Notes: generated from the letters alone by a model not told the origin. Counted from the stretch's first letter, positions 1 through 11,324 are shown. The stretch is DNA of 64,000 nucleotides from Hymenopus coronatus (GCA_030762935.1 CM060883.1:99634501-99698500); one strand, 5' to 3'. Numbers and translations are program-made.

Positions 1-423
1 ATTTCAAACTCCTTCAGACAGATTGTTTATCCAACCTCATTGCCCTTCCACCAGATGACACCATGATCGGTCTGTCAATGGCAAACTGACAGTGGTTCAA
101 CAGCTGACGATACAGGCAAGGGTTCACAAAACTATTGTCATACTCCATAAACACAAACACAGTGGTGTAAGGGTTAACCACATTAATCAATAAGGAACAT
201 GATAAAAGTGATGGAATAGTAAAAAGTGTGAAAATAAACAACTGTATACAATACAAGCATAGATGGCTGAGCTTTCATAACAAAATTATCACCATTAGTC
301 GTAGTGTTCAGGTTCTTTGTTTATATTAGAAATATGTACAGCTGAAATTTAGTCAAATAGGGAAGTGTACAAGGTGGTATCAAAATATTCAGGATTAGTG
401 TTCCTATTTGGTCAAAAACTTAC

Positions 424-515
424 TTTCATCCAAGTGACTGCTGTCACCCTCAAAGTGGTCCCCTTTCACATTCCTGTCCCAGTGTTTCTATGAAGTTGGC
501 ATTCTTTAAGTAATT
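424..515 (-). pseudogene. Possible C-terminal relic of a mariner-type transposase
   Basis: Read on the minus strand, this stretch gives a segment containing HWDRNVKGDHFEGDSSHLDE with in-frame stops just before it. Many mariner/IS630 transposases end with an aromatic/basic run followed by G-x-Y/H-F-E-G-D, which is what is seen here. Nothing matching the catalytic core is recognisable upstream on that strand (higher coordinates), so this would be a short dead fragment. It could be chance similarity, because only about 15 residues carry the signal. Confidence 0.3.
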
Positions 516-670
516 TTCTTTAGGTTATTAAGCACCATCTCAATTGTGTAGAACTGACAGCCTTGCAACTTGAGTTTTTAGTCAGGGAAATGAGTGAAGT
601 TGCAGGTGAGAAGGCTGAATAGGGTGCAACAAAGTTTCTGATGAACAAAGAAATTTGATACGATACATTC

Positions 671-828
671 TCATGAGGCAGTAGCAGTTCCTATGCTGGC
701 AAAGTTTAGACCAATGTGTTCACACATTTTCAGGATTGTCATGAGGCAATAGCCAGCTCCTATGCTGCCTAAGTAGCCAATTCCTGTGCTGGCAAAGTTT
801 AGATCAAAGTGTTCACACATTTTCAGGG
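671..828. repeat. Imperfect tandem duplication (unit about 70-90 bp)
   Basis: Two adjacent copies start with TCATGAGGCA (671) and TCATGAGGCAATAG (739) and both end with GTTCACACATTTTCAGG. The second copy has about 20 extra bases in its middle. No function is apparent. Confidence 0.7.
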
Positions 829-1494
829 AGCTGCTGCTAAACATCACAGTGGTATAGAGCAATAGCAGTCACAGCCATCATGGCCAAAGCATTGTGAGAG
901 AGATAGAGATGATATTGATTGTTGAATATATCAGTAACAATGTTATAATTACCATGCAGTTATTACAACACTGAGCTTCTAAATTAGTTTCTCTGGTTAT
1001 CAGCTGAAGTTTGTTAATCTGTGATTATTGCTAATGGTGTGCACTGTACTACAAACCCCAAATAATTGCAGGTAGTTAATCTGGAATGTGATAACTTGAT
1101 ATGGTTGACAACATTTTTGTGTGTAATTTCATACCATCCAATAACTTTATAGCATTAGATCTTGAAATAAACATTGCATTATAATTTACTTAAACCTGCA
1201 GTCTGGTTCATGGATAAAATAAAATCTAAATGTCTTACTAAATTGGCTTGGTGGGCAATGCCAATCAAGGATTGCAGTGGTATTACCTTGAAATTTACTT
1301 TAATCTACTTTCATACATCTTCACAAATGAGTAAATTCACTAATATTGTTAATTTCTAAAACAAATATTTATTGCAACTTCAGAGCTGCATTTAAAGCCC
1401 ATATTATTCTGAAATACTCAGGATATATAACTAATTACTTTATGCGTAGATGAACCATTTTGACTTATTGTGACCTTTTATTTTTTCTTGCAAG

Positions 1495-1820
1495 ATATGC
1501 TAAGTGTGGATGAGGAGGCAGCTCAGATAACAGATTCTATTCGTATGGATCATTGTTATACAAATCTGTCTCCATCTTCTGCACCACTTACCTCTACCCC
1601 AAATCACCAATATGGGCCAATTGGAAGCAGTGACACAGATAACAGTGACAATAGCTTTGAAACTGATGCACCATCATGTCAGGTAACGTCATCTACAGCA
1701 ACATTCCAACAGCAGGAGCCACCACCACCACAACCCCAGTTACACTTACAAGAGGCAGTAGTACAACTACAAAAGATTCAGCCCCCATTATCAGCTCTTA
1801 TGCCACGACCAAGAGGAAGG
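1495..1820 (+). CDS. Internal coding exon of an AT-hook-like, Ser/Pro/Gln-rich nuclear protein
   Basis: The exon follows a strong acceptor (T-rich tract then CAAG) and ends at AGG|GTGAGTG, a near-consensus donor. The first two bases complete a codon begun in an upstream exon outside the window or unseen. From 1497 the frame is open for 108 codons. The protein starts acidic (SVDEEAAQ), passes through a Ser/Thr/Pro-rich stretch and a D/S/N-rich run (SSDTDNSDNSFETD), then a PPPPQPQ tract and Gln-rich sequence, and ends in the basic RPRGR. It ends in phase 0, matching the next exon at 26582, so the basic end joins GRGPGRPRR there to make an AT-hook-like DNA-binding patch. Composition suggests a disordered chromatin or transcription regulator. 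I cannot name the gene. Repeats and stops lie immediately outside the splice sites. Confidence 0.72.
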
Positions 1821-2811
1821 GTGAGTGTTTTTTCTAATGAATTATGAATAGATTCGAGTAACTTTTCTGGTCTACCTTGTACCAGCGAATATGAAGAGGT
1901 ATAGATGCATGTCGAGCATGTTTATTGTATCAAATGCCTCTTAACCCTTATTTCAACTTTCCCCTATATGAGGAGCAACTTTTCAAAACGCGATAAGTTC
2001 ACAAATACAAATTTTGATATTGAGTAAAGTTTTATAGATAATGTAAATGTAAACACTGAATCTATTTAGATTTCTGAAAACAGAAAAATAGGATATAATT
2101 ACATTTTGAAAATCTGTGGACTTATCTTGTTTTGCACCAACCAAAAGGACATATTGTGTTTTGAAGTAATGCAAGGAAATACCCTTTAATGTTCATTGTT
2201 AACCAGTTTAATTGATATAATGAAATCATAAATTGAAGAACATGTTCTCAAACATTTATTTAAACAATACCATGAAAATCAGTCACTTGTCTTAATATTA
2301 CATGCATTTTTTTTAGAAATATCCAGACATTATTTGAGCAATATGATTAAAATTATAATCAAGGAGGACAATTGAAAATATTATTTAAATAAACAATCCA
2401 AATTCTTACTTCTTTAATTATGTATCCTTTTCTTAATTTTTTAAGCTATATTATGCAATTAAAACTGAGCTATTAATAATTCTCCAAATTCTTTTCATAG
2501 CTTATAACTGTTAACAACGGGATCAAAGTTAGATTTATTTTAAACATCCTGCAATTTTTCTCTTTTCTTTGTTTATTTGTTTTTGCTTGGAACATTATTC
2601 AGGGAATGTCTATATTAAAAATTCAAAAAAGTGTTTTATATTCATTAAACAAAGCAGTAAAAAGTTTTCCTTTTTAAAAGTAAAGTGTTAACATGTTTTG
2701 TGTCAAGTTTGAAAAAACAAAATAATACAGAGCAGATATTACAAAAACAAAATTATAATATAAATATCATGAACAAAGTAGTTTCTCATGCTCTTCTTCA
2801 GAGCATTTGAT
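1821..2811. other. AT-rich intronic DNA with no recognised feature
   Basis: Strongly AT-rich, with poly-A/T runs and no sustained open frame on either strand. I see no repeat shared with the rest of the window. Confidence 0.5.
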
Positions 2812-3186
2812 ATCCAGGTTCCTCTTCCAAGCAATCACATTCATCCTCAAGTACTGCTTCTTGCTCTTCGTTATTCTATGGGCAGCAAGCTGTGCTTCCA
2901 AGCAGTTGCATTCATCCTCAAGTACTGCTTCTTGCTCTTCGTTATTCTATGGGCAGCAAGCTCTGCTTCCAAGCTATCACATTCATCCTCAAGTACTGCT
3001 TCTTGCTCTTCGTTATTCTATGGGCAGCAAGCTCTGCTTCCAAGCTGTCACATTCATCCTCAAGTACTGCTTCTTGCTCTTCGTTATTCTATGGGCAGCA
3101 AGCTCTGCTTCCAAGCAATCACATTCATCCTCAACTACTGATTCTTGCTCTTCGTTATTCTATGGGCAGCAAGCTCTGCTTCCACT
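2812..3186. repeat. 71-bp tandem repeat, about 5.3 copies, derived from transposase coding sequence
   Basis: The motif TATTCTATGGGCAGCAAGC recurs at about 2872, 2943, 3014, 3085 and 3156, exactly 71 bp apart. Copies differ by only a few substitutions. The period is not a multiple of three and the unit has no + strand stop, so all three + frames stay open and give 117-142-residue proteins that are permutations of one another. On the minus strand the unit contains the frame AELAAHRITKSK, which continues directly from the adjacent transposase-like pseudogene. The array therefore looks like an expansion of part of that gene, not an independent gene. Confidence 0.9.
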
Positions 3187-3236
3187 TTTTGTATTTTGCC
3201 AGAATCTTTAGTGAGTTTCATTTCATAACAATAGCT

Positions 3237-3872
3237 TCAGACATCTATTGCAGGATCATCAAATCCCAAATTAAAATCATTAGAGAAGGTATTATTGAAG
3301 AACCACTTTTTTACCTTTGATGAATCAGGTACTCTCTCATTAAACATTTTAAAGAACTTTGTGATATTCATTTGTGAAGAAAGATAAAGCCTTTTACTTT
3401 TTTCTGTATTGTAGTGGCTTTCCCTAGCCCTCAAATTTGAAATGAACTTAATGACATTTTCTTTCTTTGAAATGTGTTTTGTTTTATGATCCCTTCCTCT
3501 CCTTTCAAAAATGGCATTGCCAGCAATTAGTGAGGCAGCAATACTATTAAATGTGGTTGCTCCTAAGCCAAATAGAACTATAAAAACTTTGGTACATACA
3601 GGAACTTGCTCATTGTTTTCACTCACCTGAAACTTTGTAAGTACAGTATTCAGTTTTCCGCTTTCTTTCCAAGGATGGCGCCGTTTTGGGCTAGACACTG
3701 ACATCCAGTGCTGCTGCTGTTTATTTACATGGGTGTAGACCTGATGCACGGAGCAGCATTTAAACCTTCTCTCCCGGTGTGTACAAGGTGGTTCAAACTT
3801 TAACATTTGAGGATCTTTATCACGGTGCCTAAAACAATTGTAATGCAATCGCATAAGTGGGATTCGATCCAT
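3237..3872 (-). pseudogene. Transposase-like gene of a multi-copy insect family, truncated by a stop
   Basis: An intact 211-codon frame resembles the N-terminal half of a repetitive insect family of transposon origin. Visible hallmarks are a VCTKVFIVLFGLG segment (about residues 92-104), RRGRDHK (124-130), a conserved SHY (152-154) followed by RLYLSS, and FNLGF near residues 200-204. The frame stops with TGA at 3234-3236 exactly where the family usually has a Cys in a D-x-C-S-x-C motif. Reading past the stop in the same frame gives SYCYEMKLTKDSG and then AELAAHRITKSK, the expected AHR-type continuation, before entering the 71-bp tandem repeat. One Cys-to-stop change plus tandem expansion therefore disabled it. 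The C-terminal catalytic half is absent. The family assignment is from remembered motifs. Confidence 0.6.
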
Positions 3873-4825
3873 AAGTAAAGAAAGAATGTGCCGCTAGTCA
3901 TAATGGTAAATAAAGGCATTTACTAAGAAATCTCAACCTAAAAATTGTGTTTTACAGTAGTTACCTTTCCATCTGCTCCACTTTTCTTTTCACTATGCCC
4001 TTCTGCTACTTTCTAGATCCCAAAGAGCGGTCCCCAACACATACAACTTCCAATGCTGATAAACAAACCTGCTGCACACAATACGTTGGTCGCAACAATC
4101 ACTGTTATTCACCAAAACATTGTCATGATGGTTTGGAATGTTTGCTTTCTTAGCTTTACCATTATTATTTGATCTTAGCACAACATACAATTAGCGATTG
4201 TAACAAGCTGGATTATTGCAGTTTGAACCAAATTCGGTGCTGTACTTATTGCGTTTTGAATCAAAACCCATTTTTTAGACTTGATTTAAAGGGTTAAAAA
4301 GCGTTTTCAATCAAACCAACACCATTGCTCGTGCAACGCATCTTTCTGAGTACGAACCTACTTCAAACTAATTTACACGCGAAAGTGGACTTAGCATGTT
4401 TTGAAATGTCACTTCTCATATATTAATTCAGATGCATAATGTACAGTTTTGAGCCTGAAAGTAAAATTCAAATTTTGAATGACACACCTTGAAGCATGTG
4501 TAATCACACCTACTGCTGTCCATTATATTTCTCTTTAATGACATACCACACATTTCTGAAGTAAACACTTTTTCGCTTTGATAATGGTATCCAAATGTTT
4601 TACGTTAATCTCCCCAGGGTGTCAAAGTCTGGTAATTTGGACTTATCTTCCATTGTTTTATATGAGTTTTAGTGAGCTCTGCAAAAAATGATACAATGGT
4701 CTGAATCGGTGAAGTGTTGCAAGTGAAAAACCTAATGTTTTGTACCACATTGCAATATCATAAAGCGGGACATCCACACAGTATTTGATCCACTAAATTG
4801 ACATAACCTTACTTTATAGTATAGA

Positions 4826-4863
<38 letters not shown>

Positions 4864-5530
4864 CATAAACAACGCCCCAAGTTTAACACTTTCATAAAGA
4901 AACTGTGTTCCTAGAATACCCTTTGCACAATAACTAAACATTTCCCTTAACTGCATTCACCATAAAAATCTTGGAGAAGAGGGATGGCCTAAATGTGCAT
5001 GTGCACATTGTTGCAACAATTTAAAGCAGTATTTATAAGCAAAACAATACAATAGTAATGTAGCTTGTCTTGCTTACCTAACACCAACCTATATATCACA
5101 TAATAATTAATCTTTTACATAACTTTAGAATGCAACTGGGAAAGAGCTGAACTGCATAATATAATATTATACTACAAGAATGGAAATGCACATTAACACA
5201 TACCAAGGTATATTGTATAAGCTCAGGTTTTCATGGCTGGTATCTCTAAATTATTTCTTGGGCTTATAGGCCATGGTCGAATGGGTCTCACGGTTCCTGA
5301 TGTTTCAGTAAGGACTGGCAACTTCACAGTAATTCGATGGTTGGTCAGATCTCGACATTGATGCATGACTATCATTAAATATTGAAAAATATCAAATTAC
5401 ATTAATATGTATTTGTTTTACAAGGAACAAATAGTTGTGAACAAAGTATGATCTTTGGTTACGTTATTTATTCTTATAGTTAATTATTATAAAGTTAAAA
5501 TAAGAACTGAAGCTTTCCTGGCGATGTGTT
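3873..5530. other. Intronic DNA without a recognised gene
   Basis: AT-rich, with short open frames only (for example 65 codons on the minus strand at 3993-4190) that match no family I know. It contains one TA microsatellite. A segment at about 5220-5345 with ATAGGCCATGGTCGAATGGG looks like an interspersed repeat tail, but no second copy is visible here. Confidence 0.45.
4827..4858. repeat. (TA)n microsatellite
   Basis: About 16 uninterrupted TA dinucleotides in AT-rich DNA. Confidence 0.95.
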
Positions 5531-5703
5531 AATCCAAAATCTTCTCGGGCTTCTAGCCAGGTAAAAACTTGGCTTGACACCAACGTTTCGAAGAAGTGCA
5601 TCTTCCTCGTCTTCAGGGTGAAGACGAGGAAGATGCACTTCTTCGAAATGTTGATATCAAGCCAAGTTTTTACCTGGCTAGAAGCCCGAGAAGATTTTGT
5701 ATT
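5531..5703. mobile_element. Near-perfect hairpin: two head-to-head copies of a short interspersed element
   Basis: The left arm 5531-5615 and right arm 5619-5703 are reverse complements over 85 bp with about four mismatches and a 3-base loop (GGG). The element body, read outward from the centre, runs GAAGACGAGGAAGATGC, then CTTCTTCGAAACG, and ends CTAGAAGCCCGAGAAG. A single, non-inverted copy lies at about 34789-34875, so the arms are copies of a dispersed repeat fused at their 5' ends, not a private duplication. The arrangement and the CTGAAGA...GAAAC spacing recall the inverted terminal copies of Penelope-like elements, but no coding sequence is present to prove this. Confidence 0.85.
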
Positions 5704-6817
5704 ATAAAGTTATTTTCAAAGTTCTACTTACTGTAATTAAGTGTCTGGCATCCAAAAAATGTAAAATAAAATTCCTGAGGATGTAAACTAAAGGAGTAAA
5801 CATGTCAGAAATTGAAAAGAAAAATACAAAACAAGTGAAAAAAGTAAAGCAAATGGAATATTGGTCAGTTTTGTGATATCAGTGCTTTGTTCGTAGTTTT
5901 GAAAATAAAATAAACTTGCTTCACAACAATGGTTTTATTAATATAAAGCTAATATAAGGAGCAATTTAGGTGGTTTAAAATGTATGAGAGTTGCTAGCTA
6001 CATTGCTTCTGCTTTATAAGACAACTAGAACACTAAAACCATAATAACTAAACAAACAAACAAATTAAGTTGTTTTTGGTTATGAGATAGCTGCATAAAT
6101 TAAGAGAGAAAGAAGGAGACAATAGATTTGTAGTTTGTAGTCAATGTTTTTATCCCTATACTGAACCCTTACCAAAATGAGTCTTTCCATATATAATTTC
6201 TGAGCATTACACACAAAAATCTATCTTTCCTTTCAAAGTTTGTGTAAATTTCTTCTCGTTGCTTGTACTGGTACTTGACAGTGCAACAGAAATGCAGCAT
6301 TGTTGCAATGCCACCAACAATTGTTAAGGATTGGAAAATGTTGCTATTTGGGTAGCCAGTCTGCACAATTTGCAAGCTAACCTCTGTGGTGCTGCTTTCC
6401 TGAGAGAGGGAGATAGAGATATGTATTGGTATGTTGGAGGTGATGCAATATATGAAACTTCAATTAATATTTGAAAACTTGAGGATAGAGTGTTTTTTGC
6501 CTCATATGTTAAGCAACTTTGTAAATAGCTTCAAAGTTCATCAAGGTATATCATTTTGAAGCTAATTAAATGGACCCGACAATGTTATACAACTCTTTAA
6601 TGACCTTGAACCAGAGTTCAAGGTAACAGGATGAACATTTTAAAATCAAAGTTTTCAGAAAGCTATAAATTTAAAATTATAAAAAAATCCATATAGTTAA
6701 GTCAAGTTTATTTAAAACACCTTTAAATTTCCAGGTTGGTACACTAAATGGTTTCTAAGAAATTTAATATGTTTCTCATACCCTTAATTAGAAGCACCAC
6801 TACCTACTGGCAAAATA
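5704..6817. other. Intronic DNA with no recognised feature
   Basis: AT-rich. The longest open frame (68 codons, minus strand, about 6169-6375) has no recognisable domain. I see no repeats shared with other parts of the window. Confidence 0.45.
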
Positions 6818-7035
6818 CAGGGTGTTCACAAAGATCCTACATTCAAAGTTTATTCATTTTTTTCTCAAAATTTATTGCAAATACTAACTGAATTGGTATG
6901 CATTTTTGTTGTGCAATTGTTTACATTCATGAAACAAATTTTTAACGCCCTTTTTAATTATTTCTCCATCAAAAAGTATGAAGCATGTGAGTAAACCGTT
7001 TTGCGCAAAGTTGCAGCAACTGCTGAAGATAGTCA

Positions 7036-7960
7036 CTATTTTCTTCCAAACACAAGGCTACATGTTCCACAACCTTTTTCATGTGAATGTTTCACAGCAT
7101 GTGCTGAAAATGATCACCATTTTCTTGTAGACATAATTTCACACATTGGCGCATGCTCCCTAACACATTTTTTTAACGTTGCTGGTGTAATTTTGGCAGT
7201 ATAGTTAAACATGGCATCTTTGAGTTCTTATAAGGAGTGTGGGTTGTCACTGTACACTCTTTTCCTTAACAGAAAAAGTCAGGAGAGCTTGGAGACTATC
7301 AATTTTGGAAAAATTTCTTCAATGTCTCCATAGACTCATTTGGAGTATAACAAGTGGCACCGTCTTATTGAAACCATCATGTTCATCCTCTAGCAACGTA
7401 GCCACAAACTGCAGCACAATATAGATATAGACTGTTTCCTCAAAGAAAGAGGGCCCAATAACTCTTCTTCACAATGCTGGATTTCATGGAAGACATACAG
7501 ATGTTCAGTGCCCAAAAGCTAGTGTTCTGGCCTTATCAAGAATGGCTACATTGTTGCATGATAAAGTATGGAAGTAATGGGACGTTTCTCTAGATCTGGT
7601 GGCTGCAGCTCCTGGATGACTTTTGACATGATTTGGTCCAGTTTGTTAGGTCTTACCGGTTTTCGTGGCAATGTAACATTCTCTAGTCAATGTCAGGAAC
7701 AAAATCTTGTGTGACTACCTTGAATCTTCTACTTGTTTATCTGTCATTCAAGGAGTCAGTATTACGAAACCAACGTACAAATGCTGAATGGCTCTTTTAT
7801 CTGTTGATGGATTAATGCGAAATATCCTTCTTGATATCTCCAAACATCTTAAATACTATTTGAAGTCAAAACATGCTTCCAGCATAGCGACACACTGCAC
7901 GCATGTAAAATCTATTGCTTCCAATTCCAATTCAGTGTCTCACTCTGAGCAATGCAGCAG
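7036..7960 (-). pseudogene. Decayed mariner/Tc1-type transposase
   Basis: Minus-strand translation in shifting frames gives, in order, a helix-turn-helix-region relic (INPSTDKRAI), a middle block (SYWALFL.GNSLY, resembling the usual R-I-I-G-P-x-F-F-E), then FQ-stop-DGATCYT around 7353-7364, matching the second catalytic Asp motif (Q-D-G-A). A C-terminal block KLIVSKLS...KDAMFNYTAKITPATLK at about 7150-7310 follows. Order and spacing fit the DDE/D mariner family. Several stops and frameshifts, including one right before DGAT and loss of the W-P-P-R-S-P-D block, make it inactive. TACAGGGTGTTCACAAAG at about 6817 may be the terminal repeat beyond the 3' end of the gene; I could not find its partner near 8000-8200. 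Confidence 0.6.
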
Positions 7961-8579
7961 CTGCACTGACCTAAAAATAACATTAAGTTATTCTTCAAGG
8001 TAGAGCAAAGCTTGCCAACTTAAGTAAAATACCCCGAACACAATTTTTCATAGGTGACTTTTTTAACACTTGTATCACTTACTAAAATTTGTTCTTATAA
8101 TATTAGCAATCTTGCAGAGAGGCTATATTTCTAGAACTTACTATAGGTGGCAGCACCTAGGGCATCATAGCCCTTCTTTTGTTCTTTCAGATTCTTACTT
8201 GAAAATCTGCTGAAATTGGAGCATAAATCTGATCTTTTGTATGCCAGATATGAAAATGAAAATGTTCTATTCCTTTAAATGAGGATAAATATTTACATAT
8301 AAACAAACATTTAAGGCCTGTTCAACACTGGATGTTAAAGGGAGTACTGAAAATGGTAAAATTTGCCTTAAGCTGTATAAATTGAGGAACACAACTGAAA
8401 CATGGTAGTGTCAACATGATCCTACCTCTCCAGTGTAGCAATAGAAATATTCCATAAAAGCCTTCAGATTGCAAGGCAATCAATCACCCATTAGGAAGAA
8501 GTGCTTATGTGAAAAAATAAAATAAAAATGCTTGGAAGAAGTTGAAAATAGTGAAAGTAATGAAGAAAAAGTATTTACA

Positions 8580-9775
8580 TGTTAAAGGAGAGTGAAGTAT
8601 CAAACCCAGGTTCTGAAATTATAGCACAGTTAAAAAATTATTTGATAGTACCAGCAACAGCAGTGACAGATAGAGCATCATAGGAATGGAAAAGGGATTT
8701 GGTGCTACAAGTTAACATGGCTAGGCAAGTTAAGGAACTGATAAAATCACTAGGGATACTCTCTACTTCCACCCAAAGCATGGTAAAACGCTCAGTAATG
8801 ACATTTTGGAGCTAGTAAAAGCGTTTTATGAAGATGTGATGTAAGCAGATGTATGGCAGGCAAAAATGAGTTTTTATTAGTTAGGGAACATGGAAGGAAG
8901 GTTCATAAACAAAAATGATTACTGTTGTGAAATCTATTCTTTTAGTGCCAATCAGGATCCAATTGAGATCCAAAAATTCTGCGAGAATTGCCTGTCATGA
9001 GCTAATCATGCCATTTTCATATGTTTTAGCTCTTTCGAGTGGGAAAGTCTGTAATTTCTACATCATAACCATAGAGAGATGTTTTCTGGAGCATTTCTGG
9101 ACCTTCACTCTAAAGCACTAAATTAGCTCCAAATTTAATTTCTCTAGCCGGTGTTTGTATATGTTGGTTGAAACATGGTATCGTCTAGTCAAATGTTACA
9201 AACCAAAGAGGAAATAAGAGCTGCAAATTGCAATGTATTAGAAGAAAGCGAGTGATTATGAATTTTCAGACCTTGATGAAAGTGCTTTTGACATCAATGT
9301 AAGAGAGGCTCAGCAATGAAAATTCATCAGATAACAGTGACCCTCATATGCATGAAAATAATTGGTGTACTGATCATAATGGATATATGGAGGTGCAACC
9401 AGACAACATAGTCAGTCTGAATCAATCATTCAGTTACATAACAATACAAGAGCTAAATTGTACAGTAATCTACATTACATTTATATCCTATTGCTTTATG
9501 CCATTTTCATTAATAGTGGTATCATACTTGGATGGGCGGGAGGGAGGGAGAGAGAGATTCTTTTTCAGTTTTCAGCCTTCAGATTACGTGAATTCATTTT
9601 TTGTATTTTAAAAAATAAAACACCAGAACCCAAACAGGAAGCTATTCTTGTTAAGGAATATCTGTATATTCACTTAAATGTAGTGGCAGCAGAATTATCA
9701 AGTACTCTTTATGTAGTGTGTGGCCTGCATCAAAATGTAAAATTGAGGTTATCAGGAAACATGATTAAATATTAT
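8580..9775 (+). pseudogene. Decayed multi-copy transposon-type gene, interrupted
   Basis: Plus-strand frames give VTDRAS-stop-EWKRDLVL at about 8670-8700, QVKELIKSLGILST to about 8768, and, after a frameshift, KHGKTLSNDILELVKAFYED up to about 8840. About 900 bp later comes LHQNVKLRLSGN at about 9727-9765. In insect and cnidarian repeat proteins of unknown function that I recall, the order DRAS...KHGKTL...VKAFYEDDE...C-x-C-x-x-HQNVKL is conserved, so this looks like one such gene with stops and an insertion. The 9170-9460 stretch between the blocks reads MVSSSQMLQTKEEIR then DYEFSDLDESAF, an acidic start reminiscent of piggyBac-like transposases, and may be that insertion. The assignment rests on motif memory. 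Confidence 0.4.
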
Positions 9776-9985
9776 CTGGTGATTAGACCACTTGCCTCTC
9801 GCCTAGATGGCCCAGATTCGATCCCAAGCAACTGCATGTGGGCTTTGTGGTGGACAAAGTAGCACGGGGGCAATCACATTTCACCAGTACTCCATCTTCA
9901 TTCTGTGAATCAGTATCATTGCCCACAGTGCCATTTGTAGTAAAAGCGGTCTGTTTGGATCTGACTGTGAGTTAGCAGCTATAAG
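9775..9985 (+). mobile_element. tRNA-derived SINE
   Basis: TCTGGTGATTAGACCACTTG resembles a degenerate A box and AGATTCGATCCC is a good B box, about 35 bp apart, as in tRNA-derived SINE heads. A non-tRNA body follows. There is no intact cloverleaf, so this is not a functional tRNA gene. The 3' end is not sharply defined. Confidence 0.5.
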
Positions 9986-10318
9986 CATTGTCTAGATCAA
10001 ATGTGCAATCCCCCACCCAGAATGCCATGTGAGTTCTTGTTCATACTGTTCATAAGTTTGAAGTCAGTTCTGTGGATGAAATATCATTTATTTGAATAAT
10101 GCTGCAAACAGTAACTCAATCAACAGATTACTTTTTAGATACTTTGAAAAAATTAACAGTGCTTCAAACCATTCATTCCTCACAGATTAACAATCTCTCT
10201 ATTGAACCTCTTTAAAATCATTGCTTGCCTTAAATGAATACTTGTGTGCCACAGAAAATTAATCTTTCATTGTACAAGACAATATTCAGGCATTTCGTTG
10301 GAATACCATTGTAACAAA

Positions 10319-10686
10319 TGTCTTTATTGAATCAAAATTTGTTAGTTTTATATTCACTGCTCCAAATAATTCACTTGATGTATCGATGCAAAGAAGTTTG
10401 CAGCTGCACTCTATCCATGACTTGCACATCACTGAGTACTAACACTCCAGTCACTTATGATTCAACACAATTCACAACACAACAACCATACTGCACTGCA
10501 ACCATCCTTCATGCTTTTTTAACTAGAAAATGACATCACAGATCTTCCTTGAAGCTGAAGCTTCGAGAGTCGTGTTCCCAAAAGATCTTATTATTGTTGT
10601 ATCCCTCTTCCTGTTGTTTACCATGCAATGATTCACGTACCAAAGTGAAGCTGAGCAGCGCAATCACACATGGACGGCAATGTCAC
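10319..10686 (-). repeat. 3' LTR of the retrotransposon
   Basis: Aligns with 25715-26040 along its length. Shared blocks include AACACTCCAGTCA, ACAACCATACTGCACTG, GTTCCCAAA, TCTTCCTGTTGTTTAC and the edge ATGTCACA. It carries insertions relative to the other copy (368 versus 326 bp). On the minus strand it starts TGTGACAT and ends AATAAAGACA, placing an AATAAA signal near its end. Confidence 0.8.
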
Positions 10687-10701
10687 ATTGCTCCTTCCTC
10701 A
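10687..10701 (-). promoter_or_regulatory. Polypurine tract (plus-strand primer site of the retrotransposon)
   Basis: On the minus strand TGAGGAAGGAGCAA directly precedes the TGTGACA start of the 3' LTR. This is the expected position of the primer for second-strand synthesis and supports both the LTR boundary and the element's orientation. Confidence 0.65.
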
Positions 10702-10774
10702 GAGCTGGTCGTCCCAAACGACACAATCGAAGTGGGCTAGATGATCCAAATGCACTACTCGCTTCCTGTTTGGG

Positions 10775-11324
10775 TCAGTTGATTACCTTGTTGACCATCT
10801 CGACCACATGGCATTGTCTCCCCCATGTTTGTTGGAACCTGGGCGTATGCTGCCCTTGGTCTGTGCTCGGCAATATAACCATGCCTGAACTTCTTCCAGG
10901 AAAATTCCTTGCTGGCTTGTCGGTCATAATAGGTTGCTCGCAAGCTGCGTGTGTTGATGAATCGGACGGTTCATGAGGTCTTTCGACAACTATGGCCAAT
11001 CCACCAGATGTGCATACGTGTAAGATTTTCTTGCCAATGTCGACTGTTGCATCCTGATTCCCGAGGGCATCCAGTCCCAATATCATCTCATCAGCCACTC
11101 TTGCGACAAACACAGGCACACTTATGGCACTCCGCCCCAGGATCAATTCCAGCAAGACCTCCTCCACTGCCAAGGAGTTGCTCGATCCGTCCATTATCTC
11201 ATAGGTTCGAATCGTTTCCTCTTGTCATGTCTGGACAGATTATGGACGCGGCTCTGCTGATGTCTACTAGTACCTGGCACAGCTTCCTTCATATCACAAC
11301 CGCGATAAAGGTGTTTTCCATCCC
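10775..11324 (-). pseudogene. Retrotransposon aspartic protease relic
   Basis: Minus-strand translation gives CQVLVDIS at about 11255-11280, standing where the family has the catalytic L-V-D-T-G. After a frameshift comes YEIMDGSSNSLAVEEVLLEL, then ILGRSAISVPVFVARVADE and MILGLDALGNQDATVDIGKK. The I-L-G-L-D block and the distance from the active-site region are typical of gypsy-type proteases. DTG has become DIS, with an in-frame stop upstream and a frameshift, so it is dead. About 240 bp of sequence with no clear domain continue toward the 3' LTR. Reverse transcriptase, which should follow the protease, is missing. The relic abuts the edge of the tandem array at about 11325. Confidence 0.6.

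Larger units (their letters stand above)
1..1494. other. Noncoding DNA upstream of exon (intron or intergenic)
   Basis: AT-rich sequence ending in a clear splice acceptor (pyrimidine-rich tract, then CAAG at 1491-1494). I find no convincing exon. The longest open frames are on the minus strand near 14-256 and 671-862 and match no family I recognise. A small internal duplication and a possible mariner tail are listed separately. Confidence 0.5.

Noticed and set aside
14..256. 80-codon minus-strand frame with a hydrophobic start
   Set aside because: No recognisable domain, no splice sites that would join it to other exons, and typical length for chance frames in this DNA.
2788..3320. Three overlapping + strand frames of 117-142 codons
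   Set aside because: They are the 71-bp tandem repeat read in each frame. The strand with homology is the minus strand.
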